From assembly GCA_020637755.1 (NCBI GenBank), contig JACKJW010000008.1:62001-126000 (forward strand): a DNA stretch of 64,000 nt, read 5' to 3'. Of the stretch, positions 41,951 to 52,629 are shown piece by piece. The notes beneath the pieces are model-generated. The model did no database searches and was not told the origin of the DNA. It was given only the letters and a program-made list of their open reading frames with translations. Within the stretch, counting starts at the first letter, position 1. Each line of letters begins with the position of its first letter. This DNA is from Brucellaceae bacterium (GTDB lineage: Bacteria > Pseudomonadota > Alphaproteobacteria > Rhizobiales > Rhizobiaceae). The position numbers were made by a program, and so were the translations under genes.

Positions 41951-41985
41951 CATGGCACTCATGCAGAATTCGCATGAATGCCATT
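41951..41985. promoter_or_regulatory. Long inverted repeat in the AT-rich dctP promoter region
   Basis: Arms of 14 bases (CATGGCACTCATGC and GCATGAATGCCATT, 12 of 14 complementary) with a 7-base spacer AGAATTC. It sits in the only AT-rich part of the region, about 240 bases before dctP. No T tract follows. A regulator-binding site is the likeliest reading. Confidence 0.45.
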
Positions 41986-42419
41986 GAGGAATATGTTTAG
42001 AACGATAATATATTGAAATTATTGTCTCTTTTGAGAAACCCCCATTGCCATTCAGCCTCACCAAGCCCCCTTGCCGATCGCCGCCAGCATGTTTCAATCC
42101 AGGCGCAGCGGACGCGAACAGGCCCGACGGCAAGGCCGCTGCCGTCTTCGGAAACATCCACACAGGGGCTTTGTGCCGGCGCCGCGCCAAGAACGGCGCT
42201 GTCGTGGCAAGGCGCAACTGCCAGAGCCCGGCCGGCGCGCCAGGCGCGTGTTGTCGGTTGCGCCCCTGATCCGGCCACGGCCTTGGAACGCGCGCGGCGG
42301 CATGGCACTGACGGCACAGAAAAGCCCTGTGGCGGCATAAGATTTGGTGTTGACCGGCCCGCAGCCTCTCCCTATGTTCCGGCCACTTTCGGGCCCGGCC
42401 AACTCGCCGTCCGCTTCGG

Positions 42420-42495
42420 GAGCGCGTAGCTCAGCTGGTAGAGCAACTGACTTTTAATCAGTAGGTCCAGGGTTCGAGCCCCTGCGCGCTCACCA
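42420..42495 (+). tRNA. tRNA-Lys (anticodon TTT)
   Basis: A complete 76-base cloverleaf with encoded CCA end. Acceptor GAGCGCG pairs with CGCGCTC, the D arm is GCTC-AGCTGGTA-GAGC, the anticodon arm CTGA-CTTTTAA-TCAG gives anticodon TTT, and the T arm is CAGGG-TTCGAGC-CCCTG. No mismatches in the acceptor stem. Confidence 0.97.
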
Positions 42496-42545
42496 TCCCT
42501 CTCCTCAAGGCAAGCCACAGAACCGCGCGCGGCGCGGTGTCTGCC

Positions 42546-43343
42546 TCACTTCGCGTGCACCGCGATCAGCTGGCGGACGCGCAGATCGCGCTCCTTGGCA
42601 CTGTCTCCGCCCATCACCACGACGATGAAACGTTTGCCGTATTTCTTCACCGAAACAACGATGTTGAAGCCCGAAGACCGGATATAGCCGGTCTTGATGC
42701 CGTCCACGCCGGGGTCGCCCAGCAAATGGTTATGGCCACGAATCGTGCGGCCGTTCCAGTCGAAGGAACGCAGTGAGAAATAGCTGAAATAATGCGGATA
42801 GCGCTTGCGCAGCGCCAACCCCAGCAGCGCCATGTCACGCGCAGAGGTGTACTGGTTGTTGTCCGGCAGGCCGGAAGCATTGACGAATTGTGTGCGCGCC
42901 ATGCCGATGGCCCGCGCCTTGGCGGTCATCATCGAGGCAAAAGCCTGTTCCGAGCCCCCGACCGCCTCGCCGACGGCGGCGGCGATGTCATTGGCCGATT
43001 TCACCGCCAGCGCCTTGATGGCAATGTCGACGGGCACACTCTCGCCCGCCTTCACGCCCAGCTTCGACGGGGGGCGCGAGGCCGCATAGGCCGAAACAGG
43101 GATGGTCCCGTCGCGCGCGATGCGGCCGGAATCAATCGCCTCGAACAGCAGGTAGAGTGTCATCATCTTGGTGAGCGAGGCCGGAAAGCGCACCGTGTCA
43201 GCATTGGTCTCGTGAATGACCTTGCCGCTCGCCTCATCGATCACCATGGCGGAGTATTTCTCCGAAAGCGGCGCGAAATTCGCCACATCGACCGACTGGC
43301 AGGAGGCCAGAACCAGGGCAAACAGCAGCCAGGCCGCACGCAT
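42546..43343 (-). CDS. D-alanyl-D-alanine carboxypeptidase, S11 family, probable lipoprotein
   Basis: Low-molecular-mass penicillin-binding protein that trims the terminal D-Ala of peptidoglycan. The active-site motifs are complete: S56-L-T-K59, S116-A-N118 and K217-T-G219. MRAAWLLFALVLASC ends in a lipobox (LASC, Cys15), suggesting lipid anchoring instead of the usual C-terminal amphipathic helix. At 265 residues it lacks the extra C-terminal domain of DacA. The ATG at 43343 is chosen over a TTG at 43376 because it gives the lipoprotein signal. Confidence 0.9.
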   Translation of the reverse strand: MRAAWLLFALVLASCQSVDVANFAPLSEKYSAMVIDEASGKVIHETNADTVRFPASLTKMMTLYLLFEAIDSGRIARDGTIPVSAYAASRPPSKLGVKAGESVPVDIAIKALAVKSANDIAAAVGEAVGGSEQAFASMMTAKARAIGMARTQFVNASGLPDNNQYTSARDMALLGLALRKRYPHYFSYFSLRSFDWNGRTIRGHNHLLGDPGVDGIKTGYIRSSGFNIVVSVKKYGKRFIVVVMGGDSAKERDLRVRQLIAVHAK

Positions 43344-43488
43344 CGGCCGGAATGGGGAGAAAAGGGAAGAAATCAAGATACCAAAAACCCCGAAGCCCGC
43401 GGTCCGCGCTGCACCTGCTGTGCGCGAAACCCTTCATACAGCCCCTGCCATTCATCCACAAGTTTGCCGCGTGCGCGACAAAGCCGCG

Positions 43489-45455
<1,967 letters not shown>

Positions 45456-45459
<4 letters not shown>

Positions 45460-46016
45460 TTGTCGAAGCTCACCTGCGGAACCGCCCGGTCGGCGGCATC
45501 CTCGATCTCGAAATAGGCAACCTGCTCGAACTTGAAGGTGTTGGCCACGAGATTGGAAGGAAAGCTTTCAACCTTCACGTTGAGATCGCGCGCCGCGCCA
45601 TTGTAATAGCGCCGCGCCATCTGCAGCTCGCCCTCGATCTTGTCGAGCGTGCCTTGCAGGTCGCGGAAATTCTCGTTCGCCTTCAGGTCAGGGTAGGCTT
45701 CCGCCACCGCCATCAGGCGGCCGAGCGCCTGGCTCAGCATGCCTTCCGCCGCTGCCCTGCCCGCAATGTCGCCGGCCGGCACGTTCTGCGCGCGTGTGCG
45801 CATTTCGGTCACGCGTTCCAGCGTCTCCGTTTCATGGGCGGCATAGCCCTTGACCGTGTTGACGATATTGGGGATCAGGTCCGCACGGCGCTTGAGCTGG
45901 ACATCAATGCCCGACCAGGCCTCGCGCACCATCTGGCGCGCCTTGACCAGGCCGTTATAGGTGGCGACGACGAAAAGCCCCAGCGCCACGAGAATGCCGA
46001 TACCGATGAAGTCCAC
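45456..46016 (-). CDS. lemA: LemA family protein
   Basis: 186 residues: one N-terminal membrane helix (FIGIGILVALGLFVVATYN) and the helical LemA domain (LKRRADLIPNIVNTVKGYAAHE, AYPDLKANENFRDLQ, LEGELQMARRYYN-like IEGELQMARRYYN, FPSNLVA). LemA proteins are membrane-anchored and of unclear function. The GTG at 46016 is chosen because GGAGG lies 7 bases before it; an ATG at 46049 would put the site inside the gene. Coupled to the DUF2207 gene. Confidence 0.93.
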
Positions 46017-46112
46017 GCCAATTCCTCCCTGAGGTTTCGGCGGAACCATAGCACCGGATTTCACCGGTGTCGTGTGGCGGCGATCACAGGCGCACAAAGG
46101 CTGCCCGGCCGT

Positions 46113-47150
46113 TTAGCCAACGAGCGGATCGGACACCCGGAATTCCATCCAGAGCGGATGGTGATCTGAAATCCGCGTGGCGAAACTGCGTTTGCTCAGG
46201 CCGAGGTCGGCAAGCAGGCGCCCGAAGATTTCCAGCGAGCCGCCATCGCCCGGCTCCATGCCCAGCAACGCCCTGTCGCCTTCCGAGAACCATGCGATCT
46301 GATCATGGTAGCTTCCGGATTCCGGCTGACCAGGGTCCGCATAAATGGTGCGCGGAAAACTCGAAAGGACATAGGGCACTTCAAGTCCGGTCGAGACGAA
46401 GGCCTCATAGAGCGCGTTGTCACTGCGATCGAGATTGAAATCACCAAGCAGCATGAGATTGTGATGCCAGCGGTTCTCCTGCGCCGCCCAATCCCCCAGC
46501 CACTTTGCGATGCCGCGGATTTCCGGAAGGCGCTCGATGGTCTCGTCGCCGAAGTCGATATGTGCCGTCACCAGGATTATCGTCGTCGGTCCGGACCTGA
46601 AGCTGACGGCATAGGGGTTGCGGGCGAACTGGCGTTTGAACGCGCCAGGGTCAAAGCCGTAGTCCTCTGCTTCGTCCGGAACAACAAGCTCACATGCCAG
46701 CCCGGACAGGGAAACGCGGCTGGTGTCGAAAAGGAAGGCCATGCGCTCCTTGTTGCCCGCATCACCGCGTGACACGTCGGTCATCACGAAGTTCCAGCGT
46801 GGACCGAGGATTTCCATGGTGTAGCGCAGGGCTCGCAAATCACCGGTCACTTCCTGCACGGCAACGATGTCGAAGCGGGAGAGAATGTCGGCAATCGCCC
46901 AGAGACAGCGGTAGTCGCGCTTCGGCGACAGATGGGAAACCGCCGGCACAGACCATTGCTTTGTAAGCGATCCGAACTTGCAAATGTTCCAGGTTGCGAT
47001 CAGCAGATTGCGGTTGACGCTGCGCTTGGCCGGAACAGTTGCATCGAGATAGGCCGAGTAGGCCGCCAATTCCTGCCGCGCAGGATCGCTCAATATGTCG
47101 GGCGGAAGGTTGTCCGCGTCGGCGAACAAGACATCAAGGGGCGTAGGCAT
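46113..47150 (-). CDS. Endonuclease/exonuclease/phosphatase-fold protein
   Basis: 345 residues of the EEP superfamily (DNase I-like). The metal and catalytic motifs are all present: IATWNICKFG (Asn), VAVQEVTGD (Glu), LVTAHIDFGD, LLGDFNLDRSD (Asp/Asn) and the terminal SDHHPLWMEF. These enzymes cleave DNA, RNA or phospho-lipids and sugars; the substrate is not evident. No signal peptide, so cytoplasmic. Stands between pyrG and lemA. Confidence 0.88.
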   Translation of the reverse strand: MPTPLDVLFADADNLPPDILSDPARQELAAYSAYLDATVPAKRSVNRNLLIATWNICKFGSLTKQWSVPAVSHLSPKRDYRCLWAIADILSRFDIVAVQEVTGDLRALRYTMEILGPRWNFVMTDVSRGDAGNKERMAFLFDTSRVSLSGLACELVVPDEAEDYGFDPGAFKRQFARNPYAVSFRSGPTTIILVTAHIDFGDETIERLPEIRGIAKWLGDWAAQENRWHHNLMLLGDFNLDRSDNALYEAFVSTGLEVPYVLSSFPRTIYADPGQPESGSYHDQIAWFSEGDRALLGMEPGDGGSLEIFGRLLADLGLSKRSFATRISDHHPLWMEFRVSDPLVG

Positions 47151-47192
47151 GATGGGGCAATCTCCTGAAGAGCCTGCCCCATGACATGTTTA

Positions 47193-48821
47193 TCACACCA
47201 GCCGGCTCTGCTCCATGGCCGCCGCGATGAAGCTGGCAAACAGCGGATGCGGCTCGAACGGGCGTGATTTCAGTTCCGGGTGATACTGCACGCCGATGAA
47301 CCAGGGATGGTCGGGATATTCCACCGTCTCCGGCAGCACGCCATCCGGGCTCATGCCGGAAAAGACGAGGCCGCAGTCTTCCAGCCGGTCCTTGTAATCC
47401 ACATTCACCTCGTAGCGGTGGCGGTGGCGCTCGGAAATCGCGGTGCCGCCATAAATGTCCGCGATTCGGGTTCCGGACTTCAGCGTGGCATCATAGGCGC
47501 CGAGCCGCATCGTGCCGCCCAGATCGCCGGTCGCCATGCGCTTTTCCAGCGCATTGCCCTTCAGCCACTCGGTCATCAGGCCGACCACGGGCTCCTTGGC
47601 CGCGCCGAACTCGGTCGAGGAGGCCTTGTCGATGCCCGCGAGCGATCGCGCAGCCTCGATGCAGGCCATCTGCATGCCAAAGCAGATGCCGAAATAGGGC
47701 ACCTTGCGCTCACGTGCGAACTTGGCGGCGAGAATCTTGCCCTCGGCCCCGCGTTCGCCGAAGCCGCCGGGAACAAGAATGCCATGCACCTTCTCAAGGA
47801 AGGGCGCCGGATCTTCCTTCTCGAAGATTTCGCTCTCGATCCATTCCAGCTTCACGCGCACCCGGTTGGCCATGCCGCCATGCGACAGCGCCTCGATGAG
47901 CGACTTGTAGGCATCTTTCAGCCCGGTGTACTTGCCGACGACGGCAATCGTCACCTCGCCTTCCGGATTGTGGATGCGGCCCGAAACCTCGCGCCAGCGC
48001 TCAAGGCGCGGCTTGGGCGCCGGGTCGATGCCGAAGGCGGCCAGCACCTCCTCGTCCAGCCCTTCCTCGTGATAGGCGAGCGGCACGTCGTAGATATGCG
48101 CAACGTCGAGCGCCTGGATCACCGCGCTCTCGCGCACATTGCAGAACAGCGACAGCTTGCGCCGCTCTTCCTTGGGAATGTCGCGATCGGCCCGCACCAG
48201 CAGGATGTCGGGCGCAATGCCGATGGAGCGCAGTTCCTTGACCGAATGCTGCGTCGGTTTGGTCTTGAGTTCCCCCGCCGCCGGGATCCACGGCATCAGC
48301 GTCAGGTGGATGTAGACCGCCTGGCCGCGCGGCAGGTCGTTGCCCACCTGGCGGATCGACTCCAGGAACGGCATCGCCTCGATGTCGCCCACCGTGCCGC
48401 CGATCTCGCAGATCACGAAATCATAGTCCTCGTTCCCTTCCAGGATGAAGGTCTTGATTTCATTGGTGACGTGGGGAATGACCTGCACGGTCGCGCCGAG
48501 GTAGTCCCCGCGCCGTTCCTTGTCGAGAATGTTCTTGTAGATGCGGCCCGTGGTGATGTTGTCGGCCTTGTTGGCCGAGCGCCCGGTGAACCGCTCGTAG
48601 TGGCCGAGATCGAGGTCGGTTTCCGCCCCGTCATCGGTCACGAAGACTTCGCCATGCTGATAGGGCGACATCGTGCCCGGATCAACGTTGAGATACGGGT
48701 CCAGTTTCCGGATTCGCACACGGTAGCCACGGGCCTGCAGGAGCGCGCCAAGCGCCGCTGCCGCAATGCCTTTGCCGAGGGAGGAAACCACACCGCCAGT
48801 GATGAAAACATATCGCGCCAT
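47193..48821 (-). CDS. pyrG: CTP synthase
   Basis: Converts UTP to CTP with ATP and glutamine. 542 residues: MARYVFITGGVVSSLGKGI with the ATP loop, and a C-terminal class I amidotransferase domain with the nucleophilic Cys in YFGICFGMQMAC and the His/Glu in VQYHPELKSRPFEPH. In many rhizobia pyrG lies directly before kdsA; here roughly 42 kb separates its 3' end from the kdsA start, though both are on the same strand. Confidence 0.98.
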   Translation of the reverse strand: MARYVFITGGVVSSLGKGIAAAALGALLQARGYRVRIRKLDPYLNVDPGTMSPYQHGEVFVTDDGAETDLDLGHYERFTGRSANKADNITTGRIYKNILDKERRGDYLGATVQVIPHVTNEIKTFILEGNEDYDFVICEIGGTVGDIEAMPFLESIRQVGNDLPRGQAVYIHLTLMPWIPAAGELKTKPTQHSVKELRSIGIAPDILLVRADRDIPKEERRKLSLFCNVRESAVIQALDVAHIYDVPLAYHEEGLDEEVLAAFGIDPAPKPRLERWREVSGRIHNPEGEVTIAVVGKYTGLKDAYKSLIEALSHGGMANRVRVKLEWIESEIFEKEDPAPFLEKVHGILVPGGFGERGAEGKILAAKFARERKVPYFGICFGMQMACIEAARSLAGIDKASSTEFGAAKEPVVGLMTEWLKGNALEKRMATGDLGGTMRLGAYDATLKSGTRIADIYGGTAISERHRHRYEVNVDYKDRLEDCGLVFSGMSPDGVLPETVEYPDHPWFIGVQYHPELKSRPFEPHPLFASFIAAAMEQSRLV

Positions 48822-48911
48822 GGGAACTACCGGTTAGCCCCCATTGCCTGATTCCGCCACAAAAAAATTCCCGCTCACGGGTTTTTCCAAAGCCGAGTGG
48901 CAGCTTGCCAA

Positions 48912-48940
48912 ATGAAAAGGGCCGGCGAATGGGCCGGCCC
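48912..48940 (-). terminator. Rho-independent terminator after the L,D-transpeptidase gene
   Basis: An 8-base-pair GC stem (GGGCCGGC/GCCGGCCC) with a 6-base loop, followed on the minus strand by TTTTCATTT. It lies 25 bases past the stop codon. Confidence 0.75.
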
Positions 48941-48965
48941 CTGAAAAGCGTGGTGGTGATGCCGG

Positions 48966-49691
48966 TCAGAGAACGACGACAGGCGTCCCCATCTTGACCT
49001 TCTGGTACAGCTCGATGACATGCTCGTTGATCATGCGGAAGCAGCCATTCGACGATGCGGTGCCGATCGAATTCGGCGCCGTGGTGCCGTGGATGCGAAT
49101 ATGCGTGTCGTTCTTGCCCTGATAGAGATAGATGGCGCGCGCGCCGAGCGGATTGGTCGGCCCGCCATCCATGCCGTCCTCATATTTCTTGTAGTGCTTG
49201 GGATCGCGCTCGACCATTTCCTTGGTGGGGATCCAGCGCGGCCATTCCTGCATGTCGCCAACGGTCGCCTTGCCGGTGAAGAGCAGGCCTTCCTTGCCCA
49301 CGGCCACCTTGTATTTGCGCGCCGTCAGCATGGTCTCGACATAGTAGAGATCGCGCGTCTTGGTGTTGATGACGATCGTGCCGGGCTTGTAGCCGGTAAA
49401 CGTCACGGTCTGCGGTGCGAATTTCGAGGCGACCTTGGCCTCGGCCTTCTGCGCTGCGTTGATGGCAGCCACCTTCTTCTGCTTCTTCGGCTTGGCTTCG
49501 GCGGACTTCTTGCCCTTCAGCGTCTTGCCCGCAACCTTCTTGGCCGTGCGCAATTCCTTGCCGGGCTTCTGGTTCAGCTGCGAAGTGTCGCTCTGCCGGA
49601 ACAGGTCGAAGATGAAGGTTTCGGCACGGGCGGGTGCAACGGCCAGAATGGCCATGGCCAGCGCGGCTGCGAGAATGCGGCGTGTCTGCAT
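48966..49691 (-). CDS. L,D-transpeptidase (YkuD domain), exported
   Basis: Forms 3-3 cross-links or attaches proteins to peptidoglycan, in the periplasm. 241 residues: signal peptide MQTRRILAAALAMAILAVAPARA, a Lys/Ala-rich linker (about 45-90), then the YkuD domain with the active-site block HIRIHGTTAP and SSNGCFRM (His201, Cys217). Rhizobial polar-growth species carry many such enzymes. It stands alone, ended by a terminator. Confidence 0.94.
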   Translation of the reverse strand: MQTRRILAAALAMAILAVAPARAETFIFDLFRQSDTSQLNQKPGKELRTAKKVAGKTLKGKKSAEAKPKKQKKVAAINAAQKAEAKVASKFAPQTVTFTGYKPGTIVINTKTRDLYYVETMLTARKYKVAVGKEGLLFTGKATVGDMQEWPRWIPTKEMVERDPKHYKKYEDGMDGGPTNPLGARAIYLYQGKNDTHIRIHGTTAPNSIGTASSNGCFRMINEHVIELYQKVKMGTPVVVL

Positions 49692-49857
49692 GATCGGGCT
49701 CTTGAATCGGGTTGATTGCCCGGCCGGTTTCCCGTTCGGGTTTTCAGAAAATTATCGCAATCGCGCGCGCCCTTCAACTCGCCTTGCCGTCGCGTCAGGA
49801 TGCAACCTCCAGCATGTTGCCGAAATCACACAATTTCTGCCGTGCCGGCCTGTAGCG

Positions 49858-50748
49858 TCAGATGTTGCAGCGCTCGAAAATGCCCGGCACCATCTCGCGG
49901 TCCGGGCACAACAATCCGCCCCACATGTAGCCAGTCTTGCCGTTGACACGGATTTCCATCCAGTCCCAGTCTCCCATCCGGACACCGGAATTGCGCAGGA
50001 TGAGAACCGGCGTCCTGTTGGCCACGCTGCCGATCTGCGGAAAATTCTCACCCGGTCCCGCGCGCAACTTGCCGCCGAAGCTGAAGGCCGGAATGCCCTG
50101 GGCGGCCGGAGCCCGCGCCTGGTCGCGCGCGCCGCATTGCTCGAAAATGCCCGCAAGCTGCTGCCCCTCCGAACACATGATGCCACCCCACTGGTAGCCG
50201 ATCCGCCCGTTTGCGCTCACCTCGAACCAGTCATAGCCGTTGAAGCTGACACCGCTGTTGCGCCGGATCGTCACCGGCAGGTTTTCGGTCAGGCTGCCGA
50301 CCTGCGGGAAATCCACGCCCGGCCCTGCCCGCATCTTGCCGCCGAGCGAGCGCCCCGGCGCATTCAGCACGCCGCTTTCGGCGACCATGTGTACCACGGC
50401 ACGCTCCTGCATGGCGCCGCTCTGCCGTTCCCACGGCTCGCACTCGAACTCGTCATCCGGCGTTTGAAGTGTCGCGCGCGCGCCGTTGGAATAGAACCGG
50501 TCGCCGCCACGCTGGAAATCATGGACATTTCCCGACGCCTGACCGGGTATGCGGTAGGTCCGCGCCAGCGACTGGTCCATCTGTTCGCCCACCGAGACCT
50601 CCACTTCCACATAGGAAGCAGCATCGGTGTCATGGGTCACGATGTAGGACATGTCACCCTGGTCGCAGGCCCATTCGCTGACATCGGCCAGTGCGGGGGC
50701 TGCGAGCAGCACGGATGCCGCCAGCGTCAGAAAGCCTGTCAATCTCAT
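49858..50748 (-). CDS. Secreted MliC-like domain plus two SH3 repeats
   Basis: 296 residues. After signal peptide MRLTGFLTLAASVLLAAPALA comes an 85-residue domain with paired Cys (WACDQGD and DEFECEPWE) and RFYSNGARATLQ, which resembles the MliC lysozyme-inhibitor fold. Two bacterial SH3 repeats follow, each with a GG-K-x-RAGPG start and WGG(I/L)(M/L)C end (about 145-205 and 225-290). SH3 domains of this type bind cell-wall material. Function inferred only: an envelope protein, perhaps countering muramidases. The start has GGAGACAGC upstream. Confidence 0.75.
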   Translation of the reverse strand: MRLTGFLTLAASVLLAAPALADVSEWACDQGDMSYIVTHDTDAASYVEVEVSVGEQMDQSLARTYRIPGQASGNVHDFQRGGDRFYSNGARATLQTPDDEFECEPWERQSGAMQERAVVHMVAESGVLNAPGRSLGGKMRAGPGVDFPQVGSLTENLPVTIRRNSGVSFNGYDWFEVSANGRIGYQWGGIMCSEGQQLAGIFEQCGARDQARAPAAQGIPAFSFGGKLRAGPGENFPQIGSVANRTPVLILRNSGVRMGDWDWMEIRVNGKTGYMWGGLLCPDREMVPGIFERCNI

Positions 50749-50947
50749 GGTGCTGTCTCCCTCATGCTCCTGATGCCCCAGCCTCACCTTAGGGAAATGT
50801 GCACGCCCCGGAAACCCGCAAGGCACCCGAAATGCCGGTGATCCCGCAATCGGGCACAGGACAAAGGTCGCAGCCATTCGCCAGACGCATTGCTGCCATG
50901 CAAAATCGCTACTTGTTGCACTGCACAATAGATGACATATTCAACTC

Positions 50948-51070
50948 AACAGATCGGGGGCAGCCCACTCCTCCTCCCAAGGGTTCCCCGATCCGCTACC
51001 GGCCATCCTCCTCCCAGGCCGGTTCAATAGACGGCACCGGCTCTCCTCCTCCCTGCCGGTGCCGTTTTTG
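50948..51070 (+). ncRNA. Alpha-r14-like small RNA with three anti-Shine-Dalgarno loops
   Basis: Three successive hairpins each expose CCTCCTCCC in the loop: stem 50952-50959/50986-50993 (GATCGGGG/CCCCGATC, motif 50970-50978); stem 50998-51004/51017-51023 (ACCGGCC/GGCCGGT, motif 51007-51015); and stem 51031-51041/51055-51065 with motif 51045-51053, which ends in TTTTT and is the terminator. This is the architecture known for the alpha-r14 family (NfeR1 of Sinorhizobium), in which the loops pair with ribosome-binding sites of many messages. A promoter candidate (TTGTTG 50913-50918, 17 bases, CATATT 50936-50941) predicts a transcript of about 123 bases. The 5' end is estimated. Confidence 0.88.
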
Positions 51071-51144
51071 TTTTCCCCGATGCCTTGAAGACGGCCGGTT
51101 TGCCAGCGATAGTTTCGCCAAGGGGCAGAATCGGGATTTGTCAC

Positions 51145-52161
51145 ATGCGCGGCCTCGCCAATCTTGCCTTCGCCCTGCCGTTCCTCTTCGCTGGAACTGC
51201 CCAAGCGGCCTATCTGGATGACCGCTCGACACCGGGCGCGCTCATCGAAAGTCTCTACAACGCCTTGAACGCAAGGGAATATGCCCGCGCCTGGTCTTAT
51301 TTCGAGACCGGTCCGGCAGAGAGCTTCGAGGCCTACAGCCAGGGCTTTTCCGATACCACGCTGGTCCGCGTGAAGACCGGTGCGCCCGAACCGGACGGGG
51401 CTGCCGGCACCACACACTGGAAGATACCCGCCGTCATCGAGGCGACCAGCGGCAGCGGCGCGGTCTCGGTCTTTGCCGGATGCTACGATGTCAAGCTGGT
51501 GAGCCCGCCGGTTCAGGATGTGCCCTACCGGCCCATGATCATCGCCGGATCGGATATCAAGCCGGCGGCAGGCACCTTTCCCGACGCCATGCCGGCAGGC
51601 TGTGGCCCCGACGCGGCCGCATCCGCTGAAGCGGACCTGGTGGCGCAGGCGCGCGCGCTCCTCACCCGCCTGAAGGGTGACGATTGCGACGATGGCGCTT
51701 TGGAGCGCGATCCCTCGGGCGGCACACTGGAATGGAATTATGCCTTTGACGGTGCCGACGCGCCGAAACGTATCAGCCGCGTCCTGCAATTCACCTGCCG
51801 CATGGCGGCCTACAACATCGTTGACATGTTCGTTCTGTGGGACAAGGAGAACGGTCTGCGACCGATCAGCTTTGCCCAGCCGGAACTGGACCTGCGCTAT
51901 GAGGATGACGCGCAGGAAAAGCTGAAATCCATGACCGTCATGGGCATGAAGACGACCGACGAATTGCTCAATGCGGAGTTTTCAGCCGAGGAACAGGCCA
52001 TCACGTCCTATGACAAGTGGCGTGGTCCGGGCGATGCGGGCGCCAACGGCAAATGGATTTTCCGCGATGGATCCTTCACGCTCGTTACCTACGAGGTCGA
52101 TCCCACCTATGACGGCTCGGAAGACTACACCACCGTCGTCGACTACGAGTCGGCACCCTGA
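51145..52161 (+). CDS. Exported protein of unknown function
   Basis: 338 residues with signal peptide MRGLANLAFALPFLFAGTAQA. The mature N-terminus (YLDDRSTPGALIESLYNALN) and the body rich in Cys, Gly and aromatic residues (VSVFAGCYDVKLVSPPVQD, QFTCRMAAYNIVDMFVLWD) look like an uncharacterised periplasmic family seen in rhizobia. No catalytic motif is apparent. It begins about 75 bases after the small RNA terminator. Confidence 0.7.
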   Translation: MRGLANLAFALPFLFAGTAQAAYLDDRSTPGALIESLYNALNAREYARAWSYFETGPAESFEAYSQGFSDTTLVRVKTGAPEPDGAAGTTHWKIPAVIEATSGSGAVSVFAGCYDVKLVSPPVQDVPYRPMIIAGSDIKPAAGTFPDAMPAGCGPDAAASAEADLVAQARALLTRLKGDDCDDGALERDPSGGTLEWNYAFDGADAPKRISRVLQFTCRMAAYNIVDMFVLWDKENGLRPISFAQPELDLRYEDDAQEKLKSMTVMGMKTTDELLNAEFSAEEQAITSYDKWRGPGDAGANGKWIFRDGSFTLVTYEVDPTYDGSEDYTTVVDYESAP

Positions 52162-52173
52162 GGGGTTGAAGAC

Positions 52174-52593
52174 CTATCCGAATGTCTCCGCCCCGCCCCT
52201 GGGAAACGTGCGGATCAGCCGCGAATCGGCAACGGCCGCCTGCCGGTGCACGACCGCCTTCTGGTACTCCGGGTCCTTGACCATGGCGACAAAGGCGTCC
52301 GGCGACGGATATTCCGCGATGAAGCAGAGATCCCATTGCTCGGCGTCCTGCGGGCCGATCAGCATCAGTTCAAAGGAGCCGCGCCAGACGATGCGCCCGC
52401 CGACACGGTGGAAGACCAGCGCGCTTTCCCGCCCATAGGCCGCATAGGCCTCTGCCCCCGTGGCCGCGCGCCCATCCGGGTAGATCGCCTGCTCCCGCAG
52501 GCGCACCAGATTCAGCATGTGCACAGGCCCGTCGCGCTGCATGGAGCGGAATTGGCCGAAAACGGCCCGTTCCGGATCAAGATAGACTGTCAT
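52174..52593 (-). CDS. DUF1330 family protein
   Basis: 139 residues of a dimeric alpha/beta-barrel (ferredoxin-like) fold; GPVHMLNLVRLREQAIYPDG and FIAEYPSPDAFVAMVKDPEYQ are typical of DUF1330. Function unknown. The ATG at 52593 has GGAGG 5 bases upstream, while an ATG six codons earlier has no site. Confidence 0.85.
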   Translation of the reverse strand: MTVYLDPERAVFGQFRSMQRDGPVHMLNLVRLREQAIYPDGRAATGAEAYAAYGRESALVFHRVGGRIVWRGSFELMLIGPQDAEQWDLCFIAEYPSPDAFVAMVKDPEYQKAVVHRQAAVADSRLIRTFPRGGAETFG

Positions 52594-52629
52594 TCCTGCC
52601 TCCCATATCATCGAGCCGTCATCGAGCCG

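Larger units (their letters stand above)
41711..42419. other. 709-base intergenic region upstream of dctP
   Basis: No credible coding sequence: the open frames here lack ribosome sites and family-like composition. The left part is the dctP leader; 41895-42030 is markedly AT-rich and holds the promoter/operator; the remainder, up to the tRNA, is GC-rich and featureless to me. No copy of the tRNA 3' end is found, so no attachment site is apparent. Confidence 0.6.

Noticed and set aside
42013..42429. Small gene between dctP and the tRNA
   Set aside because: Overlapping frames on both strands, no ribosome site and a biased composition; likely non-coding.
42420..42495. tRNA-Lys as integration site of an island
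   Set aside because: No second copy of the tRNA 3' end, no integrase gene and no mobility genes are visible in the window.
48861..48886. Terminator or attenuator before pyrG
   Set aside because: The stem is only four GC pairs with AT flanks (CCCG-CTCA-CGGG); too weak to support, though a leader role cannot be excluded.
50799..51221. Plus-strand frame of 140 codons across the small RNA
   Set aside because: It covers the three sRNA hairpins and the terminator; no ribosome site and no similarity, so the structured RNA explains the region better.
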